From assembly GCA_003598015.1 (NCBI GenBank), contig QZKE01000092.1:1-43779 (forward strand): a stretch of DNA of 43,779 nt. Reading direction: 5' to 3'. Source of the stretch: Actinomycetota bacterium. Lineage in GTDB: Bacteria; Actinomycetota; Geothermincolia; Geothermincolales; RBG-13-55-18. Below are positions 1 through 7,885 of this stretch, piece after piece. The notes beneath the pieces are model-generated. The model did no database searches and was not told the DNA's origin. It saw nothing but the letters and a program-made list of their open reading frames with translations. Made by a program: the position numbers and the translations under genes. The stretch's first letter is position 1. Each line of letters opens with the position of its first letter.

Positions 1-162
1 GCCAACGGCAAGTGGGTGGTGCCGGAGGGCGCGGTGATGGTCATGGGCGACAACCGCCCTAACTCCAACGACAGCCGGCGCTGGGGTTTCGTGCCCCTGG
101 AGGCGGTGATCGGCCGTGCCGTCGTCATCTGGTGGCCACCGAGCCGGTGGACGGCCCTTTAG
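1..162 (+). CDS. lepB: Signal peptidase I, C-terminal fragment
   Basis: This is the last 53 codons of a gene that begins before the window. The frame reads straight from base 1 to a TAG at 160-162. It contains the conserved last box of type I signal peptidases, GDNRPNSNDSRRWG, followed by a VPLEAVIGRA stretch and a short tryptophan-rich tail. The catalytic Ser and Lys lie upstream and are not visible. The family cleaves signal peptides from secreted proteins at the outer face of the cytoplasmic membrane. The next gene, rnhB, starts at the base after the stop codon, so the two are almost certainly co-transcribed. The lepB-rnhB-yraN order is common in bacteria and supports the call. Confidence 0.93.
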   Translation, partial: ANGKWVVPEGAVMVMGDNRPNSNDSRRWGFVPLEAVIGRAVVIWWPPSRWTAL

Positions 163-819
163 GTGGTGGGGGTTTTGGTCGGCGCGCGCGATACGGCTGA
201 GAGATGGGCGCGGAGGCTCGGATACGTGAGGATAGCCGGGACGGACGAGGCGGGGAGGGGCGCCCTGGCGGGCCCCCTGGTGGCTGCGGCGGTTATTCTG
301 CCCGCTAAGGGTGAGATACAAGGGCTGGAGGAGCTCACCGACTCCAAACTCCTGACCCCCGCGGCGAGAAAGAGCCTCTTCGGGCTCATCCTGGATAATG
401 CCGAGGCGTGGTCGTTTTCGTGCATATCGCCCTGGGATATCGACGAGGAGGGGCTGCAGCCGGCGAACATGACCGCCATGCGCGAAGCCGTGCTCTCCCT
501 TGAACCGGCTCCCGACCTGGTAGTGGTGGACTATTACCATGTCGAGGGATTGTGTATACCGCAGTGGAGCATCGTGCACGGCGATCGCGTATGCCGCAGC
601 GTCGCCGCGGCATCCATCCTCGCGAAGGTGATCAGGGACCATCTGATGACGTACTGGTCGTTGCACAGTCCGCAGTACGGTTTCGAGAGCAACAAGGGCT
701 ACGGGACCGCCCAGCACCTCAAGGCCCTGGCCGACCACGGCCCACTGCCCTGCCACCGCAGCTCGTTCCATGGCGTGCTGCAGATGGAGATGGTGCTGGA
801 GTGCGCGGATGAGGAGTGA
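163..819 (+). CDS. rnhB: Ribonuclease HII
   Basis: The 218-residue product fits RNase HII, which cuts the RNA strand of RNA:DNA hybrids and removes single ribonucleotides from DNA in the cytoplasm. The N-terminal signature GTDEAGRGALAGPLV carries the catalytic pair D28/E29. D123 (VVDYYH) and D141 (HGDRVCRSVAAASILAKV) complete the four-acid metal site. The C-terminal KGYGT and PCHRSSF motifs are also present. The GTG start at 163 abuts the lepB stop. A TTG at 175 is a weaker alternative that would keep all motifs. The length is typical. Confidence 0.95.
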   Translation: MVGVLVGARDTAERWARRLGYVRIAGTDEAGRGALAGPLVAAAVILPAKGEIQGLEELTDSKLLTPAARKSLFGLILDNAEAWSFSCISPWDIDEEGLQPANMTAMREAVLSLEPAPDLVVVDYYHVEGLCIPQWSIVHGDRVCRSVAAASILAKVIRDHLMTYWSLHSPQYGFESNKGYGTAQHLKALADHGPLPCHRSSFHGVLQMEMVLECADEE

Positions 820-902
820 CGCCGGCCTTCGACCATGCCGTATACGATAATCAGTTGCTGAACTTGTATGGCCGGGTCTCGATGAGAGTATGGGGGGAGA
901 AA

Positions 903-1268
903 GTGACGAACAGGGAACTGGGGGCGGCGGGGGAGGATGCCGCCTGTGCCTTCCTCAGGCGCAAGGGTTATCGTATCATGGATAGGAATTACCGCTGTTC
1001 CCAGGGCGAGTTGGACGTAATCGCCTCCAAAAGAGGGCGGCTTGTATTCTGCGAGGTTAAGGCACGCTCGGGGGGAGAGATAGAGGAGGCCCTGGGCGCC
1101 GTGGACGCGAAGCGGCAGGGTCGCATGGCGAGGGCGGCCTCCCATTATCTCAACGCGGAAGGCCGTGTAGCCAAAGACTGCCGCTTCGATGTGATCGCCT
1201 TGCTGAAAGACGGTCCCACGTGGAAAATAGTCCATGTGGAGGACGCCTTCGAGATAGGAGAGCTGTAA
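903..1268 (+). CDS. yraN: YraN family protein (UPF0102), predicted nuclease-fold protein
   Basis: The product is a small UPF0102/YraN protein related to restriction-endonuclease-like folds; its physiological role is not well established. The core reads RELGAAGEDAACAFLRRKG, then GELDVIASKRGRLVFCEVK, which carries the E-x-D ... E-V-K pattern typical of this nuclease fold. I chose the GTG at 903 because GGGGGAG lies about four bases upstream and the resulting 121 residues match the usual family length. The frame is open back to a GTG at 816, overlapping the rnhB stop as GTGA. That would add 29 residues of unfamiliar sequence and lacks a spaced ribosome site. It belongs to the lepB-rnhB-yraN run. 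Confidence 0.88.
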   Translation: MTNRELGAAGEDAACAFLRRKGYRIMDRNYRCSQGELDVIASKRGRLVFCEVKARSGGEIEEALGAVDAKRQGRMARAASHYLNAEGRVAKDCRFDVIALLKDGPTWKIVHVEDAFEIGEL

Positions 1269-1392
1269 GAGCCGATCCTTGATGCAAGAACGGCTGCATG
1301 GGGAACGGCAGCGTTTTCCGTCCTGTGGCAACGGTGAGGAATAGGGTAGCGGTCGCCATTCTCCGTATGAGAGAGGCCTGGGAGATGGGAAC

Positions 1393-1965
1393 ATGAAAGC
1401 CTGTCCCTGGTGCGGCAGGAACAACCTGGACAGCGACGAGTACTGCTTCAATTGCGAGCGCGATCTCAACGCCGTGCCCGGCGAAGAGGAGGAGTTCGAG
1501 TTGGAGCAGGAGATACGGCGCATCCGCGTATACAAACCGCCGTCCATACTCAGGCTGGTGATCATATCCCTGCTGCGCAAGGGAGCATTTGCGCTGCTGG
1601 CCCTGGGAGCCTTCTTCATAATCGCCCTCATCGCCATCTGGGTAAGCTATGACAACTCCGTCGTAGCGCTGGTCGCGCTGGGAGTGCTGGGGGCCGCCAT
1701 GCTCCTCGCCATGTATTATCCCGATATAAAACTCTCACGGCGCGTAGGGTTGCGGGGAGTCTGGGTCTCCCTCATCTCCAACGCGATTCTCCTCGCGGTG
1801 TTCCTCCCGCCAACCCTCTGGTTCCTCTCCAACCGCGGTTATATCGCGGGAGCGTGGGATTTCCTGGCGAATACCTGGTGGGCATTCCTCGCCTTCCTGG
1901 TGCTCGACCTGCTCATAACCTGGCTGTCCGGGCGCCGGGCTTACGCTGAGACCGCAAATCCCTAG
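1393..1965 (+). CDS. Zinc-ribbon membrane protein of unknown function
   Basis: I do not recognise this 190-residue protein. It begins with a zinc-ribbon-like head, CPWC-x10-CFNC (Cys 4, 7, 18, 21). A short acidic linker rich in Glu follows at about residues 30-42. The rest is hydrophobic, with roughly four membrane-spanning segments (about residues 52-75, 82-100, 115-140 and 150-175) and an Arg-rich turn (LSRRVGLRG) in the middle. The ATG at 1393 is preceded by GGGAGATGG. It lies 124 bases after yraN and ends 98 bases before comM. The intergenic stretch before it shows no clear promoter. A membrane-anchored metal-binding sensor or scaffold is possible but not shown. Confidence 0.8.
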   Translation: MKACPWCGRNNLDSDEYCFNCERDLNAVPGEEEEFELEQEIRRIRVYKPPSILRLVIISLLRKGAFALLALGAFFIIALIAIWVSYDNSVVALVALGVLGAAMLLAMYYPDIKLSRRVGLRGVWVSLISNAILLAVFLPPTLWFLSNRGYIAGAWDFLANTWWAFLAFLVLDLLITWLSGRRAYAETANP

Positions 1966-2029
1966 CCGGTTTTACTCTGCCGCAGGCCGTATCAGCGGTC
2001 GTCCGTACCTTCTTGTCATCGCCATCTTA

Positions 2030-2060
2030 TATAATATGTATAACTTGTATAGGAGGTGAT
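2030..2060 (+). promoter_or_regulatory. Candidate -10 box and strong ribosome site before comM
   Basis: A perfect TATAAT lies at 2030-2035 in a short AT-rich patch. AGGAGGTGAT at 2051-2060, an almost full-length match to the anti-Shine-Dalgarno sequence, precedes the ATG at 2064. If the -10 is used, the untranslated leader is only about 20 bases. The best upstream match to a -35 box, TTGTCA at 2013-2018, is only 11 bases away. The promoter is therefore tentative, while the ribosome site firmly fixes the comM start. Confidence 0.5.
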
Positions 2061-2063
2061 GGC

Positions 2064-3617
2064 ATGTTCACTCGGGTCGATAGTTGCTCCATCTTGGGGA
2101 TGGAGGTAGTCGAAGTGGAGGTGGAGGTGAATACCTCCGGGAGCCTCCCCGGCATCTACATGGTCGGTCTGCCGGATACGGCGGTGCGGGAGTCGTACCG
2201 GCGCATCAAGGCGGCGGTCGCCAACTCCGGCCTGCTCTTCTGCCGCCAGCTTATCACGGTCAACCTGGCCCCCGCCCACCTGCGCAAGGAGGGTTCCAAT
2301 TTCGATCTGCCCATTGCCCTGGCCATCCTTGCGGTATCAGGCAGCCTCAAGCCGGAGGCCCTGGCGGGAAGGCTTGTGGTGGGGGAACTGGCGCTGGATG
2401 GCAAGGTGCGGGGAGTGCGAGGATCCCTGGCCATGGCGCTCCAGGCGCGCCGCCAGGGGCGGGAGGAGATCATCGTGCCCATGCGGAACCTGCGCGAGGC
2501 GGCACGTATCGAGGGGATAAAGGTGACCGGGGTCGCGACCCTCCTGGAAGCCCTTGAATACCTTCAGGGCAAATCCATAGAGCAACCTCACTTCGACGAT
2601 GGTGATGATGACGGCGCGGATTATCCCTGTCTTTCGGAAGTGAAAGGCCAACTGCAGGCAAAGCGCGCCCTGGAGATAGCCGCGGCCGGATTCCATAACA
2701 TCCTCTTCATCGGGCCACCCGGCTCGGGCAAATCGATGCTCGCGGAGAGGCTTCCCGGAGTGCTGCCTCCACTGAATGGAGAAGAGATGCTCGAGGTGTC
2801 CAGCATCCACAGTGTCGCGGGATTGCTCGACCCGGACCGGCCCCTGCGGCGCCACCCTCCCTTCCGCGCTCCCCACCATTCCATTTCCCATGTAGGCCTG
2901 GTGGGCGGTGGGCGTAACTTTCCCCGTCCGGGGGAGATCACCCTGAGCCATCGCGGCGTGCTCTTCCTGGACGAACTGCCCGAGTTCCGGCGGGATGCCC
3001 TGGAGGTGCTGCGCCAGCCCATGGAGTCGGGAAGCGTCACCATATCGCGCTCCCTCATCTGCAACAGTTTCCCGGCACGCTTCCTGCTGGTGGCGGGGAT
3101 GAATCCCTGCCCGTGCGGTTTTCTCGGCGATATCCAGCGCGCATGTTCCTGCTCGCCCAGCGAGGTGAGGCGGTATTACCACCGCGTGTCGGGACCACTG
3201 CTGGACCGCATCGACCTGCAGGTGGAGGTGCCACGGCTCTCACCCCAGGAACTGGTGGAGCTTCCCGCGGGGGAGACGTCGCAGCGCGTGCGCGAACGGG
3301 TGATGGAGTCACGGGACAGGCAGAGGTCACGATGGCAGGGCAGGGCGGTAAACGCCTCCGCGGGCCTGGTGCGCATGCGCGCCGTCTGCCGCCTGGGCGA
3401 GGAAGAAAAGAGGTTCATGTACGCGGCCGCAGACCGCCTGGGACTGACTGCGCGCGGTTTCGATCGCTGCCTGCGTGTGGCCAGGACCATAGCAGACCTG
3501 GCGGGCCGGGAAAGGATAGGCGTAGCCGACCTGGCGGAGGCGGTGCAGTACCGCTCCCTGGAGCGGTTGTGGGGCTCGACGACGGGTGGGGAGGTCAGCT
3601 GTGGAAGAAGCCTATAG
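2064..3617 (+). CDS. comM: YifB/ComM-family AAA+ ATPase (Mg-chelatase-like)
   Basis: The 517-residue product matches the YifB/ComM family. In Vibrio, ComM is a hexameric helicase that promotes branch migration during natural transformation. The N-terminal Lon-protease-like domain has the family signature GSLPGIYMVGLPD. The central AAA+ domain carries Walker A GPPGSGKSML and Walker B GVLFLDELPEF, with the GMNPCPCGF Cys-containing motif downstream. The C-terminal helical Mg-chelatase domain contains DRIDLQVEVPRL. The start is the ATG at 2064, set by AGGAGGTGAT just upstream; an upstream in-frame extension to 2013 lacks a ribosome site. The last 17 bases overlap dprA, suggesting translational coupling of two DNA-uptake-related genes. 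Confidence 0.95.
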   Translation: MFTRVDSCSILGMEVVEVEVEVNTSGSLPGIYMVGLPDTAVRESYRRIKAAVANSGLLFCRQLITVNLAPAHLRKEGSNFDLPIALAILAVSGSLKPEALAGRLVVGELALDGKVRGVRGSLAMALQARRQGREEIIVPMRNLREAARIEGIKVTGVATLLEALEYLQGKSIEQPHFDDGDDDGADYPCLSEVKGQLQAKRALEIAAAGFHNILFIGPPGSGKSMLAERLPGVLPPLNGEEMLEVSSIHSVAGLLDPDRPLRRHPPFRAPHHSISHVGLVGGGRNFPRPGEITLSHRGVLFLDELPEFRRDALEVLRQPMESGSVTISRSLICNSFPARFLLVAGMNPCPCGFLGDIQRACSCSPSEVRRYYHRVSGPLLDRIDLQVEVPRLSPQELVELPAGETSQRVRERVMESRDRQRSRWQGRAVNASAGLVRMRAVCRLGEEEKRFMYAAADRLGLTARGFDRCLRVARTIADLAGRERIGVADLAEAVQYRSLERLWGSTTGGEVSCGRSL

Positions 3618-4728
3618 AGCGGCGCTGGCTTGCATCAAGGGGATGAACTCCCTCGCCCTCCCGCGCCTCCTGCATATGACGGACGGAGCGAGGGAGCTGT
3701 GGGAGATATTCAAGTCGGGTGGAGCCAGGGCATGCGCACTGGTGGGGGCGGAAAAGGCGGCGGCATATGCTGATGACTGTCGCAGCACCGAGCCCGAGGC
3801 GGTGCTGGAGAACCTGAAGCGGAAGGGCATACGGATCATCACACCGCAGGACAGGTGTTTCAGCGACAGGCTGCGCGCGATCTATGACCCCCCGGCACTT
3901 CTCTTCATAGTGGGAAACGAGCCTCCCGAAGATGTACCGTACGTAGCCGTGGTTGGAGCCCGCAAGGCATCGAGTTATGGCCGCTGGGCTGCCGGGTGCA
4001 TCGGCGGTGAACTGGCCCGCCGTGGCGTGGTGGTAGTCTCGGGCGCGGCTTATGGGATCGACGGCCACGCACACCGGGGGTGTCTCGAGGGTGGGGGGTT
4101 CACCATGGCCGTGCTGGGCTGCGGGATCGATAACGTCTATCCATACGAGCATGCGGGTCTGCTGCGGAGCATCGCCTCATCCGGGTGTATAATCAGCGAA
4201 TACCCGCCCGGGGAGGCTCCACTGCCCTGGCGCTTCCCGCACCGTAACCGCATCATAGCGGGGCTTTCCCATGCGGTGGTGGTGGTCGAGGCCACAGAGA
4301 AAAGCGGCGCCCTGATCACCGCGGACATAGCGCTGGAGGAAGGCAGGGAGGTGATGGCGGTACCCGGTCCCATCGGCAGTGCACTCTCACGTGGCACGAA
4401 CAGGCTCATACAGAAGGGCGCCAAGCTGGTCATGGAGGTGGAGGACATATGCGAGGAATTAAACTTCGCGTGCGTTTCAAGCTCCCTGACGGCGAGCGGG
4501 TCATCATGCCGCCCTGGTGCGGTTAGCGGCATGGCCATGAGCCCTCTTGAGCGCAGATGCGTCGAGATACTGCAGGGAATCCCGCGCAGCCTGGACTGGA
4601 TTGCCGCGCGGGAGAAGGTCCCGGTGCCCGAACTCCTGGCCTGCCTCACCTCCATGTCCTTCAAGGGATGGATAGCAGAGGAAGCGGGCGGGCGGTATCG
4701 CCTGCTGGTCGATCCGTGCAGCGATTGA
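3601..4728 (+). CDS. dprA: DNA-processing protein DprA
   Basis: DprA binds incoming single-stranded DNA and loads RecA during transformation; it is also retained in organisms not known to be competent. The 375-residue product has an N-terminal helical region and then a Rossmann-like core with VGARKASSYG, VVSGAAYGIDGHAH, GCGIDNVYP and FPHRNRIIAGLS. A C-terminal winged-helix-like domain (about residues 305-370, ILQGIPRSLDWIAAREKV) follows. I chose the GTG at 3601 because GGGGAGGT lies seven bases upstream; a GTG at 3586 adds five residues without a good ribosome site. The gene overlaps comM by 17 bases, and a 218-base AT-rich gap follows. Confidence 0.95.
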   Translation: MEEAYRAALACIKGMNSLALPRLLHMTDGARELWEIFKSGGARACALVGAEKAAAYADDCRSTEPEAVLENLKRKGIRIITPQDRCFSDRLRAIYDPPALLFIVGNEPPEDVPYVAVVGARKASSYGRWAAGCIGGELARRGVVVVSGAAYGIDGHAHRGCLEGGGFTMAVLGCGIDNVYPYEHAGLLRSIASSGCIISEYPPGEAPLPWRFPHRNRIIAGLSHAVVVVEATEKSGALITADIALEEGREVMAVPGPIGSALSRGTNRLIQKGAKLVMEVEDICEELNFACVSSSLTASGSSCRPGAVSGMAMSPLERRCVEILQGIPRSLDWIAAREKVPVPELLACLTSMSFKGWIAEEAGGRYRLLVDPCSD

Positions 4729-4800
4729 GGGGTAGGCCTCGCTCCAGTTCAGAAGCTCCTTGCAGCCCCCCCAGGCTCCTGGCCTAAGGATAAAATGCCT

Positions 4801-4808
4801 GCCGATAA
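4801..4808 (+). promoter_or_regulatory. Possible WhiG/FliA-type -10 element (GCCGATAA)
   Basis: The octamer GCCGATAA matches exactly the -10 consensus known for the sigma-28/SigD/WhiG family. It lies about 140 bases before xerC and the sigma-factor gene that follows it. The expected TAAA-type -35 about 15 bases upstream is not at the right spacing: TAAG at 4785 is 12 bases away and TAAA at 4791 is 6 bases away. The site is suggestive of autoregulation but unproven. Confidence 0.3.
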
Positions 4809-4859
4809 ATCCGTATAGTCCAAAAAAGTAAATCTAGTCACATTAATAATTTTAGTTAA

Positions 4860-4877
4860 CAATAGATTCAACTATTG
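4860..4877 (+). promoter_or_regulatory. Inverted repeat overlapping the xerC -35 box
   Basis: CAATAG and CTATTG form perfect 6-base arms around a 6-base spacer. The right arm covers the first three bases of the TTGACA at 4875-4880. This is the layout of a repressor site, although short arms in AT-rich DNA also arise by chance. Confidence 0.3.
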
Positions 4878-4902
4878 ACAATAATGACTTTTAATATAAA
4901 AT
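4875..4902 (+). promoter_or_regulatory. Strong housekeeping-type promoter for xerC and the sigma-factor gene
   Basis: TTGACA (4875-4880) and TAAAAT (4897-4902) are separated by 16 bases. They lie in an exceptionally AT-rich island: 29 of 120 bases from 4801 to 4920 are G or C by direct count. Transcription would start near 4909, about 38 bases before the xerC ATG. The upstream A/T runs at 4821-4855 could act as an UP element. The rest of the 4729-4946 gap shows no gene. Confidence 0.7.
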
Positions 4903-4946
4903 TATATACGAATTCAACAGCTTGCTCTGTACCAGAGGGGAAGGTC

Positions 4947-5906
4947 ATGCGCGAGAGTGTAGCGGAGTATCTCAGATTTCTGAAGGCGGAACGCAACATG
5001 TCTCCGGAAACCTTGCGCGCCTACGGTGGAGACCTGCGTATTTTCGTGGATTTCTGCATGCGTGCCGGCGCAATCCGCCCCGAGGATGTAGACCACCGCC
5101 TGCTGCGCCGTTACCTCGCCAACTTGCAGACCAGGGGATATTCCCGTTCCACGGTGGCGCGGCGGACCTCGGCCGTACGTGGATACTTCCGTTTCCTGAC
5201 GCAGCGTGGTCTCCTGGAGAACGACCCCGCAGCGGCCCTGTCGCCACCACAACGGGAACGCAGGCTTCCCCGGGTACTGCGTGTGGAGGAGATAGACGAG
5301 GCGGAGGCGAAGCAGGGACTGCATATCTACCGCACATCGTTGAGGGATATGGCCCTGGTAGAGCTCCTATACGCTACCGGGATGCGCGTAAGGGAGCTGG
5401 CCGGGCTCGACCTGGAGGATATCGATCTCGAGAGAGGGGAGGTGAGAGTTCTCGGTAAGGGGCGAAAGGAGCGCGTAATACCAGTGCATGACGCCGCGCG
5501 GCAGCTGGTGGCCGGCTATATTGACAAGGAGAGACCGATACTGGCGGCGAACACCACTGTGGACGCAGGCGAGGAGGTGGCCCTTTTCCTGAGCGTGAAA
5601 GGGGGTAGGCTCAGCGACCGCGGAGTCCGCCGGGTGGTGGACCGCTTTTTCCGCGGCCTGGAGGGGGGAAAGAGGATCAGCCCGCACACTTTGCGCCATA
5701 CTTTCGCAACCCATATGCTGCAGGGGGGAGCAGACCTGAGAACGGTCCAGGAGCTGCTGGGTCACGTTGATTTATCAACTACCCAGATATATACTCATCT
5801 TAATAAAGGTCAGCTGAAAGAGGTGTTTTTCCAGACCCACCCCCGCGCGCACGAGTCCGGCAAAAGCGGCATATACCGAGATAGGGAGCATGTTGAACAC
5901 AGCTGA
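4947..5906 (+). CDS. xerC: Tyrosine recombinase XerC-like
   Basis: Xer recombinases resolve chromosome dimers at dif sites at cell division. The 319-residue product has an N-terminal core-binding SAM-like domain (SVAEYLRFLKAERNMSPETLRAY). The C-terminal catalytic domain holds the full active set: Arg in ATGMRVREL, Lys in LGKGRKERVIP, HTLRHTFATHML (His-x-x-Arg), His in LLGHVDLSTTQ and the Tyr nucleophile in IYTH. The ATG at 4947 follows GAGGGGAAGG; the frame is open further upstream, but that stretch is promoter DNA. The gene overlaps the following sigma-factor gene by 17 bases. A xerC gene at this position next to whiG is consistent with actinobacterial gene order. XerD-like function cannot be excluded. 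Confidence 0.93.
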   Translation: MRESVAEYLRFLKAERNMSPETLRAYGGDLRIFVDFCMRAGAIRPEDVDHRLLRRYLANLQTRGYSRSTVARRTSAVRGYFRFLTQRGLLENDPAAALSPPQRERRLPRVLRVEEIDEAEAKQGLHIYRTSLRDMALVELLYATGMRVRELAGLDLEDIDLERGEVRVLGKGRKERVIPVHDAARQLVAGYIDKERPILAANTTVDAGEEVALFLSVKGGRLSDRGVRRVVDRFFRGLEGGKRISPHTLRHTFATHMLQGGADLRTVQELLGHVDLSTTQIYTHLNKGQLKEVFFQTHPRAHESGKSGIYRDREHVEHS

Positions 5907-6711
5907 TTTCTATAAAAGAGGAGCGAGGTTGGAAGGTATAGAAGACGTCAGCAAAATCTGGAAGCAATTCAAGGAAGAGGGTTCACAAGAATCCCGCGAA
6001 AAGCTAATCCTCAACTACGCTCCACTGGTAAAGTACGTGGCCGGCAGGGTCTCTTCCGGGCTTCCACCGAACATCGAATATGCCGACCTCGTCAGTTACG
6101 GCATCTTCGGGCTTATCGACGCCATTGAGAAGTACGATCCTGACCGGGGGATAAAGTTCGAGACCTACGCCATTGCACGCATCAAGGGCGCCATCATCGA
6201 CGAACTCCGTTCCATCGATTGGGTGCCCCGTTCCATACGTTTCAAGGCGCGCGAGCTGGAGAAGTCCTACGTCTCCCTGGAAAACGAATTGAAGAGGCTG
6301 CCTACCGATGAGGAGGTGGCCAAGCACATGTGCATCTCCCTTGACGAATTCCACCAGTTGCTGCAGCAGATGAGCTTCATCTCCCTGGTGGCCCTGGATG
6401 AGCTCTGGAACGTCGGGGGAGACAAGGGGGACAAGGTCAGCCTGGTGGACACCCTGGAGGACTCCCGGGTCAAAGATCCCTCCAAGACCTACGAGATAGA
6501 GGAGATGAAGAGGATCCTGGCGGATGCCATTAACCGCCTTCCCGAGAGGGAGAAGATCGTTATCAGCCTCTATTACTACGAGGGATTGACCCTGAGGGAG
6601 ATAGGGGAGGTTCTGGGAGTGACCGAATCGCGCGTCTGCCAGATGCACACCAAGGCCATCCTGCGCCTCAAGGGCAGGCTGACCAGCGCCAAGGGAGCAC
6701 TCGAGGTATAA
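5890..6711 (+). CDS. whiG: RNA polymerase sigma factor, WhiG/FliA/SigD family
   Basis: The 273-residue product is a group 3 sigma-70 factor. Region 2 is clear (LVKYVAGRVSSGLP, DLVSYGIFGLIDAIEKYDP, FETYAIARIKGAIIDELR, DWVPRSIR). Region 3 follows (LKRLPTDEEVAKHM). Region 4 ends in a helix-turn-helix (LTLREIGEVLGVTESRVCQMH). The IRFKARELEK and WVPRSIR segments resemble FliA/WhiG more than SigB/SigF types. WhiG drives sporulation in Streptomyces; FliA/SigD drives flagellar and chemotaxis genes. No flagellar gene is in view, so the regulon cannot be told. The symbol is assigned from position next to rpsB and could equally be fliA. The start overlaps xerC, and a strong terminator follows the stop. 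Confidence 0.9.
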   Translation: MLNTADFYKRGARLEGIEDVSKIWKQFKEEGSQESREKLILNYAPLVKYVAGRVSSGLPPNIEYADLVSYGIFGLIDAIEKYDPDRGIKFETYAIARIKGAIIDELRSIDWVPRSIRFKARELEKSYVSLENELKRLPTDEEVAKHMCISLDEFHQLLQQMSFISLVALDELWNVGGDKGDKVSLVDTLEDSRVKDPSKTYEIEEMKRILADAINRLPEREKIVISLYYYEGLTLREIGEVLGVTESRVCQMHTKAILRLKGRLTSAKGALEV

Positions 6712-6722
6712 GACCATCATGC

Positions 6723-6753
6723 GGCGGGAGGCCGTAACCGGCCTCCCGCCTTT
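6723..6753 (+). terminator. Rho-independent terminator after the sigma-factor gene
   Basis: A perfect 12-bp stem is formed by GGCGGGAGGCCG (6723-6734) and CGGCCTCCCGCC (6739-6750) around a TAAC loop. Only a short T tract (TTT) follows. It lies 11 bases after the sigma-factor stop and separates the xerC operon from the rpsB operon. The remaining DNA to 6830 shows no gene. Confidence 0.8.
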
Positions 6754-6830
6754 GCATATCAATTTCTCTTGTGACTACTGTCCCGTTGCGCTCCTCTCAC
6801 GATATGCTTAGCCCTGCGCGCTAAGTCTAG

Positions 6831-6859
6831 TTGCCTGGAAAAAACCACTGTGTTAATAT
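6831..6859 (+). promoter_or_regulatory. Extended -10 promoter of the rpsB operon
   Basis: TTGCCT (6831-6836) and TAATAT (6854-6859) are separated by exactly 17 bases, and TG at 6851-6852 makes an extended -10. Transcription would start near 6866, giving a leader of about 197 bases before rpsB. Confidence 0.72.
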
Positions 6860-6865
6860 TTTTAG

Positions 6866-6965
6866 CTGGCGCTGGATTTGTATCGTAAGGAGGTGGGCCC
6901 CGGACCGGGACGAAGCTGTCCAGCAAGGGAAGCGCTGCGAGGCCCGCCGCCGGCGGGTTTTTTTT
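6866..6965 (+). ncRNA. Structured rpsB leader with internal terminator (candidate attenuator)
   Basis: A terminator-like hairpin, CCCGCC (6943-6948), loop GCC, GGCGGG (6952-6957), is followed by eight T residues (6958-6965). It stands about 98 bases before the rpsB start, inside the transcript predicted from the promoter at 6831-6859. GGTGGGCC at 6892-6899 can pair with the left flank GGCCCGCC at 6941-6948 (one G-U pair) and would block the terminator. Further pairings are GCTGG 6871-6875 with CCAGC 6920-6924 and GGAC 6908-6911 with GTCC 6918-6921. An AAGGAGGTG at 6887-6895 has no start codon behind it. Bacterial rpsB operons are often autoregulated by ribosomal protein S2. That this leader senses S2 is inference. 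The stretch 6966-7062 shows no gene. Confidence 0.6.
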
Positions 6966-7062
6966 GCCCGTTATCACACACGCCCGTGGACTCTCTTTCC
7001 AGGTGCCCCAAGGGGTGGGGGAGAGGGGATGAAGCGGGTGGAGGAGAAACCAAGGAGGAGCC

Positions 7063-7842
<780 letters not shown>

Positions 7843-7885
7843 GTCCCACGGCCTCTTTATGCATATAACATCGCAAGGAGGAAAG

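Noticed and set aside
2013..2018. TTGTCA as the -35 box of comM
   Set aside because: Only 11 bases separate it from the TATAAT, too short for a normal promoter.
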